Shown here in pieces: positions 1 through 8,663 of a stretch of DNA of 64,000 nt. Origin of the DNA: Gemmatimonadota bacterium (lineage in GTDB: Bacteria > Latescibacterota > UBA2968 > UBA8231). Numbering within the stretch: the first letter of the stretch is position 1; each line of letters starts with the position of its first letter. The stretch is taken from assembly GCA_018673255.1 (NCBI GenBank), contig JABHDC010000193.1, forward strand, positions 44,248 through 108,247, read 5' to 3'. The position numbers and the translations under genes are program-made. The notes under the pieces are model-generated. The model worked only from the letters and a program-made list of their open reading frames with translations, was not told the origin of the DNA and ran no database searches.

Positions 1-130
1 TGGCGGACACCCCGATGATGTCGGCCCCCGCCTCGGCCAACCCGAGGGCCATGGCCTTGCCGATCCCCCGTCGGCAACCGGTGACGAGAGCGGTCTTGCC
101 CTTCAGGTCGAATCGTGCCTGCAAACTCAT
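1..130 (-). CDS. kduD: KduD-like short-chain dehydrogenase, N-terminal 43 residues (cut by window edge)
   Basis: Reading leftward from ATG at 130, the first 43 residues contain [20 protein letters not shown] and continue GLAEAGADI, the N-terminal NAD(P)-binding glycine motif of SDR enzymes. The spelling TGCxxGxGxxMAxGLAxAGADI resembles 2-dehydro-3-deoxy-D-gluconate 5-dehydrogenase (KduD) and related 2-keto-3-deoxy-sugar-acid dehydrogenases. The gene overlaps the stop of the upstream alcohol dehydrogenase by ATGA (127-130), so the two are translationally coupled. The catalytic Ser-Tyr-Lys lies outside the window, so the exact substrate cannot be read. A 2-keto-3-deoxy-L-fuconate dehydrogenase would fit the neighbouring genes equally well; that is inference. 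Confidence 0.75.
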   Translation of the reverse strand, partial: MSLQARFDLKGKTALVTGCRRGIGKAMALGLAEAGADIIGVSA

Positions 131-1149
131 GCCGTCCCCCTGCAGTCGATGAGATATTTGATGCCATCCGGACTCGCGTCGATGCGCTCGAAGGTCTGCT
201 GCACGTCATCGATGGGCAGGACCTGAGTGATCAATCGATCGAGGGCCAGCGCGCCTTCGGCGGCCAGCCGAATCGCCGCCTCGAAATCCTCTTCCTCATA
301 GAGACGCACGCCGATGAGACGCAGCTCGGACCAGAAGAATTTGAAGAGATTCAGCGGACGCGGCTCGGGGTGGATGGCAACCATCACGATGCGACCGCGC
401 ACATTGGGCAACTCAGTCATCATTTCCACACCCGGCGCCGAGCCGGAGACCTCGAAGACGCAGTCGGCCATGGCGCCCCCACTCAACTCATCCACGACGG
501 CAGGCAGATCCTGCGAGGTGGGATTGACCCCCGTCATGCCGAGCTCACCGGCCAGTCTGAGTCTTGTTTCATTCACTTCCGACAGGATGACTCGTGCCCC
601 CTTCTGCAGGCAGACGAGTCCGATGAGCAGGCCGATCGGGCCCCCGCCGATGACGACGACCATCTCACCGGTCGTCACCTCGCCCAGGCGGACGTCATGA
701 CAGGCGACGGCGGCTGGCTCGATGAGGGCGCCGTGCTCGAAGCTGAGTGAATCGGGCAACTTGTGCAGGGTATGCGCGGGTACCGTCCACGACGACTGCA
801 TGCCTCCGGGTGAATCGATGCCGATGAATTTCAGATTCTTGCCTACGTGGGGATATCCCTTGTCGAAGGGCGAGGGCTCGCCGAAGTCCATGGGACGCAC
901 CGCGACACGATCTCCCACGGCCACTCTGGTCACCTCCGATCCCACCTCGGCGACGGTGGCGGAGGCTTCGTGCCCGAGGATGAGAGGACGCTGCACGCGG
1001 GCGTCCATCGCCCCGTGGTAGATGTGGATGTCGGTTCCGCAGATCCCGCAGTAGGAGACATCGAGGCGTGCCTGCGCGGGACCTGGGACGATCGGTTCGC
1101 TGGCGCCGACGCTGATGCGTCGATCTCCCTGGTATTGGGCCGATTTCAT
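127..1149 (-). CDS. Zn-dependent medium-chain alcohol/sugar dehydrogenase lacking the structural-zinc cysteines
   Basis: 340 residues. It belongs to the threonine/sorbitol dehydrogenase branch of the MDR superfamily. Visible are the catalytic-zinc motif CGICGTD (Cys37), GHE (His60-Glu61) and the Rossmann motif [12 protein letters not shown] at 1149 is chosen because AAAGGA sits 6 bases upstream; the open frame runs 50 codons further but that stretch is not protein-like. In most relatives the segment after RPMD carries four cysteines for a structural zinc. Here it reads [21 protein letters not shown] with none, so that zinc is lost. It probably oxidises a sugar or polyol with NAD(P)+ in the cytoplasm. 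It is coupled to the SDR gene, which suggests consecutive steps of one sugar-acid pathway. Substrate unknown. Confidence 0.88.
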   Translation of the reverse strand: MKSAQYQGDRRISVGASEPIVPGPAQARLDVSYCGICGTDIHIYHGAMDARVQRPLILGHEASATVAEVGSEVTRVAVGDRVAVRPMDFGEPSPFDKGYPHVGKNLKFIGIDSPGGMQSSWTVPAHTLHKLPDSLSFEHGALIEPAAVACHDVRLGEVTTGEMVVVIGGGPIGLLIGLVCLQKGARVILSEVNETRLRLAGELGMTGVNPTSQDLPAVVDELSGGAMADCVFEVSGSAPGVEMMTELPNVRGRIVMVAIHPEPRPLNLFKFFWSELRLIGVRLYEEEDFEAAIRLAAEGALALDRLITQVLPIDDVQQTFERIDASPDGIKYLIDCRGTA

Positions 1150-1335
1150 GCCAATCCTTTCAGATATGCTGTCGTCGTATGGGTAAAGTGAGGAATGGGG
1201 GTCGGGGCTGCAATCGATTGCGGGCCGGGTGACCGCATGCGTCTGGCGCGCTACCTTGTGCACGCACTTCGTCGACCGGAAGCCGGGCCTGCACGGCATC
1301 CGTCAACGACGGTCACAACCCTCTGGAGTCGCCCG

Positions 1336-2844
1336 ATGAGCCAGCCACCCAACATTCTCTACATCATGTCCGACGACCATGGCGCCAATGCCATCAGTGC
1401 CTATGGCTCGCGTCTGGCGCAGGTGTTCCAGACGCCGAATATCGACCGGATCGCGAGGCAAGGGGTACGCCTGCAGGAGTGTCACTGCACCAATGCGATC
1501 TGCACACCGAGCCGGGCAACGATTCTGACGGGTCAGCATTCCCACACAAATGGCGTGCGCACCTTGAGCGACCGACTCGATCCGACGGCAGACACCTTCG
1601 TCCAGCATCTGCAGGGCGCCGGCTACCAGACGGCCCTGTTCGGCAAGTGGCACGTGCACAGCGAGCCGCAGGGCTTCGATACGTACAGGGTGCTGCCGGG
1701 TCAGGGGGACTACTTCAATCCACGCTTCATCGAACCGGGATTCGACTGGGATTCCATCGAGAATCCCCACAGCCTCGAGCAGGGAACACAACACGAAGGC
1801 TATGTGACGGATCTAGTCACCGACTTCACCCTCCAGCATTTGCAGAATCTGGATCGCGAGCGGCCCTTCTTCGTCTGCTGCCAGCACAAGGCACCGCACG
1901 ACGACTTCGAGTATCACCCCCGCCACGAAGAGATCCTGCAGGACGTCGAGATCCCGGAGCCGGAGAATCTGTGGGAGGATCACTCGAAGCGAGATCCCTG
2001 CACCCGGCACTATGGCACGTCCGTCTCCGACCGGAACCCATTCCGCAATGCCATCATCCGCATGTCACAGCCTGACTATGTGACGGGCACGCTCGACATC
2101 ACCGGACTGGACGCCACGGGCCGAACGAAAGCCGCCTACCAGAAATATCTGCGCGATTACTTACGCTGCGTCGCTGCCATCGATGAGGGGGTCGGGCGCC
2201 TGCTCGACTACCTGGATGAGGCGGGACTCACCCAGAACACGCTCGTGATCTACACCTCCGACCAGGGAATGTTCCTGGGAGAGCACGACTACATCGACAA
2301 ACGCTGGATCTACGAGGAGGCCCTGCGCATGCCGATGCTCGTGAGCTATCCGGTGGAGATCCCGCCGGACACGGTGAATGACGAGTTGGTAAGCAATGTC
2401 GATTTTGCTCCCACGCTGCTTGACTACGCCGGACTGCAGGCGACAGACCAGATGCAGGGCCGAAGTGCGCGCGCCTCCTGGCGAGGCGAGGTAGGCTCAG
2501 CGGCCGGCGGCGAGGAGGATCCGGCGATCTACTACCGTTACTGGATGCACATGACCCACCATCACAATCCCGCCCACTATGGGATCCGGACGCGACGCTA
2601 CAAACTCATCCACTTTTACGGACTGCCACTGGATGCGTCGGGGGCACTACCCTTCTCCACGCCACCGGGTTGGGAGCTCTACGACCTGGAGAAGGACCCC
2701 TTCGAAGACGAGAATGTCATCGATGATCCAGACAATGCCGAAATCGTCGCCGATCTGAAGGACCGACTCCGAACACTCAAGATCGAGCTCGGAGACCCGG
2801 ATGATCGATACCCGGAGATGCTGACGCTCCCCAGCGTCCTGTAG
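1336..2844 (+). CDS. Sulfatase (Cys-type, CTPSR motif)
   Basis: 502 residues of the alkaline-phosphatase/sulfatase fold. Start motif PNILYIMSDDHG supplies the paired aspartates for the calcium site. CTPSRATILTG with Cys56 is the formylglycine signature, and YTSDQGMFLGEH carries the later metal-binding Asp-Gln. The ATG at 1336 has GGAG 7 bases upstream; an upstream in-frame ATG at 1195 lacks support. Relatives cut sulfate esters from glycans and need a formylglycine-generating enzyme, not seen here. I see no signal peptide, so action on imported, already depolymerised sugar is possible. It is divergent from the dehydrogenase pair and 133 bases before a metal hydrolase on the same strand. The sulfated substrate cannot be read from sequence. 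Confidence 0.92.
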   Translation: MSQPPNILYIMSDDHGANAISAYGSRLAQVFQTPNIDRIARQGVRLQECHCTNAICTPSRATILTGQHSHTNGVRTLSDRLDPTADTFVQHLQGAGYQTALFGKWHVHSEPQGFDTYRVLPGQGDYFNPRFIEPGFDWDSIENPHSLEQGTQHEGYVTDLVTDFTLQHLQNLDRERPFFVCCQHKAPHDDFEYHPRHEEILQDVEIPEPENLWEDHSKRDPCTRHYGTSVSDRNPFRNAIIRMSQPDYVTGTLDITGLDATGRTKAAYQKYLRDYLRCVAAIDEGVGRLLDYLDEAGLTQNTLVIYTSDQGMFLGEHDYIDKRWIYEEALRMPMLVSYPVEIPPDTVNDELVSNVDFAPTLLDYAGLQATDQMQGRSARASWRGEVGSAAGGEEDPAIYYRYWMHMTHHHNPAHYGIRTRRYKLIHFYGLPLDASGALPFSTPPGWELYDLEKDPFEDENVIDDPDNAEIVADLKDRLRTLKIELGDPDDRYPEMLTLPSVL

Positions 2845-2977
2845 AGCACTCGCGCGACGGCAACCCGTACGATATAGGAGGCGGAAGGAAAGGCCCTCGG
2901 CGATATCATGCTCCTCGAGGACACCGATGCCGACGGGAATGTCGCCTGGTTATACCATCTCTAGTGAGGAAGCACCC

Positions 2978-3814
2978 ATGCAGATCTTCGAAGGCATCAT
3001 CGACATTCATGCCCACGCGTCCCCCGACAAGACGCCGCGTTCACTCGATGTGCTGGAACTGGCCAGGGCCTATCGGGACCGAGGCGTTCGCGGCGTCGTC
3101 TTGATGAACCATTCCGATCAGACTGCGGGGCTCGCCTACCTGGTGAAGAAGCAATTTCCCGAACTGGAGGTTTTCGGGGGCATCGTCCTCAACCACCTGA
3201 TCGGCGGCATGAATCAGCACGCGGTGGAGCACTTCACACGCATTGAGGAGGGGTTCGGCAAGATCGTCTACATGCCAACCACCAGCTCCGAGCACGAAGT
3301 GCGGCAGGGGGAGAATCGCTCCGCCTCCTTCGTGCCCGTCTCGCATGGCGGCAAGCTTCTCCCCGAGGTGCTGGACATGCTGGATCTGATCGCCGGTCTC
3401 GGTCTCGTGCTCTCGACGGGCCACTCCTCGCCAGTGGAGATCATCATGCTGATCGAGGCGGCCCGTGCGAGAGACATACAGCAGATCCTGGTCACCAATC
3501 CCATGTACTGGGCGATCGCGATGACCACCGGGCAGATGAAGGAGGCAGCCGATCTGGGTGCCTACCTCGAGTTCATCTACTACTCCGTAGGGCGGCCGGG
3601 CGCCATCGTCACGATGCAGGACTACGCTGCCGCCATCGACACGATCGGTCCTGGCCGCTGCATCCTGTCCAGTTGCGGCGGACAGGCCTGGTTGCCGGTG
3701 CACGCCTACGCCTGGTCCGAGCTATTGGCGGGCATGCGCGAGAACGGGCTGAGCGACGAAGACATCGATCGGATGTCGAAGACCAATCCCGCCCGTCTGC
3801 TGGGTCTGGAGTGA
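2978..3814 (+). CDS. DUF6282-like amidohydrolase-fold metal hydrolase
   Basis: 278 residues. The N-terminus IDIHAHASPD is the HxH metal motif of the amidohydrolase superfamily. GHSSPVEI and SSCGGQAWLPVHAYAW in the middle and C-terminal part resemble DUF6282 proteins, whose reaction is not established. ATG at 2978 is preceded by GTGAGGA at good spacing, so the 17 upstream in-frame codons are excluded. It lies in the same direction as the sulfatase before it. In this setting a lactonase or other sugar-derivative hydrolase is conceivable, for instance between the aldo/keto reductase product and a sugar-acid dehydratase. Nothing in the sequence proves that. Confidence 0.75.
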   Translation: MQIFEGIIDIHAHASPDKTPRSLDVLELARAYRDRGVRGVVLMNHSDQTAGLAYLVKKQFPELEVFGGIVLNHLIGGMNQHAVEHFTRIEEGFGKIVYMPTTSSEHEVRQGENRSASFVPVSHGGKLLPEVLDMLDLIAGLGLVLSTGHSSPVEIIMLIEAARARDIQQILVTNPMYWAIAMTTGQMKEAADLGAYLEFIYYSVGRPGAIVTMQDYAAAIDTIGPGRCILSSCGGQAWLPVHAYAWSELLAGMRENGLSDEDIDRMSKTNPARLLGLE

Positions 3815-3844
3815 TGGCCGGTCGTTCCAACAGGTGAAATGAAC

Positions 3845-4774
3845 TCAGTTGTTTTCTGGCAGTCCCCGAGACCAGGTATGGTCCTTGGCGGGTGCCAGGA
3901 TCTTCCCCACCTGCGCTAGCAGCTCCTCATCCATGTCCGAATCCAGCCAGGCTACGTTCTTCGTCAGGTGTTCCGGCCGTGTCGTACCCACCAGTGTCGT
4001 GGCGAAATCAGGATTCGCCAGACCGAACTGAAGGGCCAGTCTCGCAATGTCCTTCCCGTGTTCGACACAGTAGGCGACGGCCTCAGCACACGCTGCCTTG
4101 ATCTCATCAGTTGCCGGGTGCCCCCTGTTCGGCCCGGATTCGGTGAGCAGTCCCATCCCGAGGGGTGAGGCGTTGATGATGCCCACACCCCGTTCGTTCA
4201 GATAGGGCACCAGCGTCGAGAACGACGTGTCCTGCAACGTGTAGTGACAGAACGACAGAACCGTATCCACACTCGTGCGATCCAGCACGTATCGGTAGAC
4301 TTTCAGCGGGAATCCCGTGATCCCGACGAAGCGAGTCTTCCCCTGCTCCTGCAGACGTCGCAGCGCCGGCAGGGACTCCTCGACGATCTGATCCAGGGGT
4401 ACGAAGTCGATGTCGTGACACTGAAGGATGTCGACGTAGTCGAGCTCCAGCCTGCCGAGACTCTCGTCCACGCTCTGCATGATCCGCTCTGCGGAAAAGT
4501 CGGACACGCCCCCGGCGTGGCGTCCCACCTTCGTGGCCAGATAGTAGCTGTCCCTCGGGATCTGCCTCAGCGCCTTGCCTAGCAGTGACTCCGATCGTGT
4601 CTCCCCGTACATGGGTGAGGTGTCAACCAGGTTGATCCCCAGGTCGATTGCGGTGTGCACCGTGCGGATTCCTCTGCCCTCATCCGGGGTCCCCAGGATG
4701 TTCCCCAACCCCGAGGCCCCATAGCTGAGAACGGAAACCTCCAACCCGGTCCTGCCCAATTCCCTATAGATCAT
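3845..4774 (-). CDS. L-galactose/L-fucose dehydrogenase-like aldo/keto reductase
   Basis: 309 residues. The whole length follows plant L-galactose dehydrogenase and bacterial L-fucose dehydrogenase (AKR superfamily): YRELGRTGLEVS, GINLVDTSPMYG, YLATKVGR, DFSAERIMQSVDESLGRL, ILQCHDI, KTRFVGITG, INASPLGMGLLTE, and TLVGTTRPEHL near the end. The catalytic tetrad is Asp51, Tyr56, Lys82 and His120. These enzymes oxidise L-galactose or L-fucose at C1 to the 1,5- or 1,4-lactone with NAD(P)+. The start could be GTG at 4777 or ATG at 4774; I use the ATG. It lies 43 bases downstream of a sulfatase, probably in one transcript, and near a GH29 fucosidase, which favours L-fucose. Confidence 0.9.
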   Translation of the reverse strand: MIYRELGRTGLEVSVLSYGASGLGNILGTPDEGRGIRTVHTAIDLGINLVDTSPMYGETRSESLLGKALRQIPRDSYYLATKVGRHAGGVSDFSAERIMQSVDESLGRLELDYVDILQCHDIDFVPLDQIVEESLPALRRLQEQGKTRFVGITGFPLKVYRYVLDRTSVDTVLSFCHYTLQDTSFSTLVPYLNERGVGIINASPLGMGLLTESGPNRGHPATDEIKAACAEAVAYCVEHGKDIARLALQFGLANPDFATTLVGTTRPEHLTKNVAWLDSDMDEELLAQVGKILAPAKDHTWSRGLPENN

Positions 4775-4817
4775 CACTCATCCAGTCCTCTGTCTGCGGC
4801 CGATGACGGATCACGCA

Positions 4818-6200
4818 TCAGATGCGAATATCCATGCCCTTCGGCAGGCTCCGTCCTCCGAAGAAGCGTTCTCGGAGTCTGCCGTGCAGCTCTTCGAAAA
4901 CCCCCGGCCTCTGGTTCGCGACATTGTTCAGCTCCTGAGGGTCATTCTCCAGATCGTACAGCTCGAACGCGTCGTTGTAGTTGTGGATCAGTTTGTATTG
5001 CCTCGTCCGAATGCACCTGAAGTTCTCGATCACACTCGCCGTCTCGGTACGATGCTCGGCGGCGTCGCTCGTAAGAGCGGGAACGAATGACTGCGCATCG
5101 ATATGCTCCTGCATCCCCAATCCCGCCAGCTCGCAGATCGTGGGATTGACGTCGATTAACTCTACGAGGGCATCCGAAACGCCTCCGCCTTGGATTCCTG
5201 GCCCCGAGACGATGAGGGGAACACGAAGGGAGCCCTCGTACGCAACGTATTTCGCATACATCCCGAAGTCGCCGAGCATCTCACCGTGGTCACTCGAGAA
5301 GATGATGTAGGTGTTGTCCATCATGCCACGTTGCTCGAGTACTTGGAGCATCCTGCCCACCTGATCGTCGATAGCCTCGATCGCTCCGCAGTACTGTCGT
5401 TGTGCCTCCACAACCGATTCCGGGGCCAGTCCGTGATCTCGCTGCCTGATCCACTCGGGCTTGCCGTCCATGTCGGCGGGTACGACGTCGGGCATCGCCA
5501 CTTCCCGGTATCGATCGGCGATCTCGGTCGGTGGATCGAAGGGACTGTGAGGCCCCACGAAGTTGACGAACATCATCCATGGATGGATCTCAGGGACATC
5601 ACGTATCCACTCGGCCGCCTTCCTGCCGATGAAGGCGTCCTCGAAGGCCTCAGCGGGTAGCACCGAATCCCAGTTCGCCCGGGCCCACCCGGTCCTGATC
5701 CTCTTCTGATAGTCCCGATGAAAGGCATCCAGAAGGCCCTGCTCGTACAGGTAGTGGGTGTAGGGGCCAGAGGGAGTCGGCAGATGACCGGCACCCATCT
5801 TCCCTTCGCATTCGCAAGGGTGGGTGAATCCCAGCGTGTAGGCACCGGGAGGATCTCCCTTTGGCCCTGCGGCTCCTGTAGGCCCCAGGTGGAGTTTTCC
5901 CGCACTGGCCGTCCAGTAGCCGTGGTCCCGCATGCGCTGAAAGAACGTGGGGACCCCGTGCGGAACCCGTCCGAAGTCGTTGGCCAGGACGCCAGCTCGA
6001 ATGGGCTGAAGGCCCGTTGCCAGTGCCATCCGGGACGGCGCGGACAAAGGGCAGTTCGTCGCCGCCTGAGTGAACCTGATGCCGCGCTGAGCAAGTCGAT
6101 CAAGATTCGGTGTATTCAGGAACGATGCCCCCGCCGCACCGAGGTAGTCGTGCCTGTGTTGATCGTCAAAGATGAACAGGATGTTGGGTCGGTTTGCCAT
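4818..6200 (-). CDS. Sulfatase, Ser-type (SAPSR active-site motif)
   Basis: 460 residues. PNILFIFDDQHRHDYLG at the start and SSDHGEMLGDFGMYAK later are the metal-site motifs of the sulfatase family. The signature reads CPLSAPSRMALATG: the modified position is Ser53, not Cys, with a Cys three residues earlier. Ser-type sulfatases are matured by the radical-SAM enzyme anSME under low oxygen, whereas Cys-type ones can use FGE or anSME. The ATG at 6200 is preceded by GAAGG; a GTG two codons upstream is an alternative. No signal peptide is evident. The gene precedes the L-fucose dehydrogenase-like gene in the same direction, so it may remove sulfate from a fucose-containing sugar. Substrate is inference. 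Confidence 0.9.
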   Translation of the reverse strand: MANRPNILFIFDDQHRHDYLGAAGASFLNTPNLDRLAQRGIRFTQAATNCPLSAPSRMALATGLQPIRAGVLANDFGRVPHGVPTFFQRMRDHGYWTASAGKLHLGPTGAAGPKGDPPGAYTLGFTHPCECEGKMGAGHLPTPSGPYTHYLYEQGLLDAFHRDYQKRIRTGWARANWDSVLPAEAFEDAFIGRKAAEWIRDVPEIHPWMMFVNFVGPHSPFDPPTEIADRYREVAMPDVVPADMDGKPEWIRQRDHGLAPESVVEAQRQYCGAIEAIDDQVGRMLQVLEQRGMMDNTYIIFSSDHGEMLGDFGMYAKYVAYEGSLRVPLIVSGPGIQGGGVSDALVELIDVNPTICELAGLGMQEHIDAQSFVPALTSDAAEHRTETASVIENFRCIRTRQYKLIHNYNDAFELYDLENDPQELNNVANQRPGVFEELHGRLRERFFGGRSLPKGMDIRI

Positions 6201-6425
6201 GGCCACCTTCGTGTGACGGGTCTATTCGGTCTTGATCCCACCATTCGATCTATGCGCGCCCGGTAGCAGCAAGATACGCAGCCGGCACCTGGTCGGCATC
6301 CCAGATCCCCGAAGCGATCGCCTGCCGTCTTGACCCCCGGGTGTCAGGCAGGATCTTTGACCGGGCACGCAGCAGCGACGTGGTTCACGAAGCACCGCCT
6401 CCTCGACTTGGGAACCGTACGAGAG

Positions 6426-7565
6426 ATGAAGATCGAGCGAATCGAGTTGTCCGTGTTCGAGACCCCCGCCAACACCGGTCGCTTCGACCTGGCGCAGGTA
6501 GACGCAGCCCCCGGTCACAAACGCTGGGTGCGACGAAGCCGTCCGACACCACCGGGCCAGATCCACGTGCTGCACGTGTGGACGGATGACGGCATCGAGG
6601 GAATGTGTACGGTTGGAGACGCCCGCTACAGCACGATGCGCACCGACGATCTGGAAATGATGCGCCTACTCGCCATCGGCCAGGATCCATTGCAGCGCGA
6701 CCTGCTGTTCGACAAGATGAGTGCCGCCACGCGAGGCATGTTCACCCTCGTCGGCTGGCACGGCACCTTCGACAACTGTCTGTGGGATATCGCCGGCAAG
6801 GCGGCAGGACTGCCGGTCCATAAGCTGATCGGGAGCCATCGTGACTGCTGCCAGGCGTATTACAATTTCGGCGGGCCAAGTCCCTCGGCGGCCGCCGAGG
6901 ACGCCATACAGGCAAGGGATCGAGGGTTTGCCCTGAAGGACCACTTCCACGACACGGGTTCGCAGAACGAGATCTGGTTCCGCACCGTGCGCGATGCTGT
7001 CGGCCCCGAACCCGTCCTCCTGCATGACGCAGCCAGCTGCGACTACAACTTCGAGGAGGCGCTGCGGGTCGGTCAGGTGCTGCAGGAACTCGACTTCGGC
7101 TGGTTCGAGGAGCCCATCTCAGATCGCGATCAGGTGGGCCTGCAGCGTCTGTGCACGGAGCTCGACATCCCGATCCTGGCTCCCGAGACCATGATGAACG
7201 ACCTCGAGCTCAGCCAGCTGTGGCTGACATCCGGCGCCGTCGACATGCTGCGTGTGAATGCCCGACACGGGATGACGATGGTGCTGCGACTCGCTGCCCT
7301 GGCGCAGGAGCGGGGCACGACGGTCGAGGCCAACGGACCCGGGGGGCTGTTCGGTCTCGTGCATGCCCATCTGGTCTGCGCCGTCCACAACACGAGCTAC
7401 TACGAGTATTTCCCCGGCGGATCGAGGGATGAAGTGGGCGCAGAGATCGGACTGCTGAATCCCCCCGTGCCCCAGGATGGCCATATCGCTCCCCCCGATC
7501 TGCCCGGATGGGGGGCGCAGTGGGACCGGGAGTTCTTCGAGCGCATCCGCGTGGCCGTGCGCTGA
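6426..7565 (+). CDS. Enolase-superfamily (mandelate racemase-like) sugar-acid dehydratase/racemase candidate
   Basis: 379 residues with the N-terminal capping domain and the TIM-barrel of the mandelate racemase group. Magnesium ligands appear in LLHDAAS (Asp201), WFEEP (228-230) and LAPET (Glu254). The second-strand base motif is Lys171-Asp-His173 (KDH), not the usual KxK. After strand seven I find VEANGPGG where many MR-group members carry a His, so the acid/base set is atypical. Members of this group dehydrate sugar acids such as L-fuconate, rhamnonate or galactonate. ATG at 6426 is supported by the MKIERIEL start typical of the family; the ribosome site (GAGAG) is weak. First gene of a plus-strand run with a propeller enzyme and a fucosidase. 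Confidence 0.87.
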   Translation: MKIERIELSVFETPANTGRFDLAQVDAAPGHKRWVRRSRPTPPGQIHVLHVWTDDGIEGMCTVGDARYSTMRTDDLEMMRLLAIGQDPLQRDLLFDKMSAATRGMFTLVGWHGTFDNCLWDIAGKAAGLPVHKLIGSHRDCCQAYYNFGGPSPSAAAEDAIQARDRGFALKDHFHDTGSQNEIWFRTVRDAVGPEPVLLHDAASCDYNFEEALRVGQVLQELDFGWFEEPISDRDQVGLQRLCTELDIPILAPETMMNDLELSQLWLTSGAVDMLRVNARHGMTMVLRLAALAQERGTTVEANGPGGLFGLVHAHLVCAVHNTSYYEYFPGGSRDEVGAEIGLLNPPVPQDGHIAPPDLPGWGAQWDREFFERIRVAVR

Positions 7566-7681
7566 TTCGACCCAGGATCACGTGGGGGCAGTCGCACTCT
7601 CCTGCGCTCTAATGAGCGCGGTCTCGCAAGTCCGGGCGTCGAGGCGTGTGCCAGCGAATGGCTGTCTGTGAAAGGAACAGG

Positions 7682-8572
7682 ATGAGCACTCCCAAGATCG
7701 CCAGCGACTACATCAACGTCTATAAGCCCGAGGGGGATGTCTTCCCGGGACCCCAGTCTGCGAATCTGACCGTCGGACAGTTTTATGAAGAGTGGGTTCC
7801 CAATGATCATTGTTTCGTCAGGGATGCGTCTGGACGCTGGCATGCGTTCGGTATCACCCATCCACTGACGGATCTGTCAGACGTGCACTCGGGCGAGCAC
7901 CTGCTTTTTCACGCGATTGCCCCTCCTGGAACTCTGAAGGGCGTTCTGCGAGAGGGAAGCTGGGAGGATCAGGAGAAAGTGCTGCCTCCATCAGAGCGAC
8001 CCAGGGAAATCCCCGCCATCCATGCACCGTGGGTTCTGTGTCGCGATGGGCTCTCTCACATGATCTACGGTCCGACACCGATCCGGCACGCCGTGTCACG
8101 TGACCTCACGAGTTGGACTCCCAGGGGAAGCTTGCCGGGGGCACCCAGCGGACGCGACCCACAGGTCTTCGTCTGGAACGACCTCTACCATCTCATTGTG
8201 TGTGGTGTCAACGACGTAAAGGTCGCCACCTCCGAAGATTTCCAGACCTGGACAGAGCACGGCCCTGCTCTGAAAATGAGAGAAGGGATCGATCCGGAAT
8301 CGCCCTCGATTGTTCGCTACAGAGACGCGTTCTATCTGTTTGTCTGCGGGTGGGACGGAGAATGGGATCGCGTCGATCTTCAAGGAGCGTATCAGCACAA
8401 GACCTACGTCTACCAGTCGGACGATCCAATGAAGTTCGCTCTCGAAAGTGAGGTCGCCGTCATCGACGCCCACGCGCCCGAGATCATCCAGGATGAAGAG
8501 GGAGACTGGTTCATATCCAGCGTGGAGTGGCCCCATCGGGGGGTGAGCATCGCTCGGCTGGTCTGGGATTGA
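7682..8572 (+). CDS. GH43/GH117-like five-bladed beta-propeller glycosidase candidate
   Basis: 296 residues. Repeated blades of the form D-x-x-G-x-W-H-A-F and SEDFQTW, with acidic residues at blade starts (NDHCFVRDASGRWHAFG, GRDPQVFVWNDLYHL, DAHAPEIIQDEEGDWF), are typical of clan GH-F/GH-J propellers. The closing blade reads ISSVEWPHRGVSIARLVW. ATG at 7682 follows AAAGGA by 5 bases. No signal peptide is visible, so it may act in the cytoplasm or be mis-predicted at its N-terminus. It lies 116 bases after the enolase-type gene and 91 bases before the GH29 gene, so all three are probably co-transcribed. The three acidic catalytic residues cannot be assigned with confidence. Confidence 0.7.
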   Translation: MSTPKIASDYINVYKPEGDVFPGPQSANLTVGQFYEEWVPNDHCFVRDASGRWHAFGITHPLTDLSDVHSGEHLLFHAIAPPGTLKGVLREGSWEDQEKVLPPSERPREIPAIHAPWVLCRDGLSHMIYGPTPIRHAVSRDLTSWTPRGSLPGAPSGRDPQVFVWNDLYHLIVCGVNDVKVATSEDFQTWTEHGPALKMREGIDPESPSIVRYRDAFYLFVCGWDGEWDRVDLQGAYQHKTYVYQSDDPMKFALESEVAVIDAHAPEIIQDEEGDWFISSVEWPHRGVSIARLVWD

Positions 8573-8663
8573 GGTCGCGCCCTGCAGCCCCTGGGATCCG
8601 CGTCGGCAGATCGTCACCAGAACGAGTCCTACAACTGCTGTCCGAGAGAGGACCATCCGTCCC

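Noticed and set aside
6321..6352. Imperfect hairpin CCTGCC...GGCAGG upstream of the enolase-superfamily gene
   Set aside because: Contains a 4-base bulge and is too weak to call a regulatory element without conservation.
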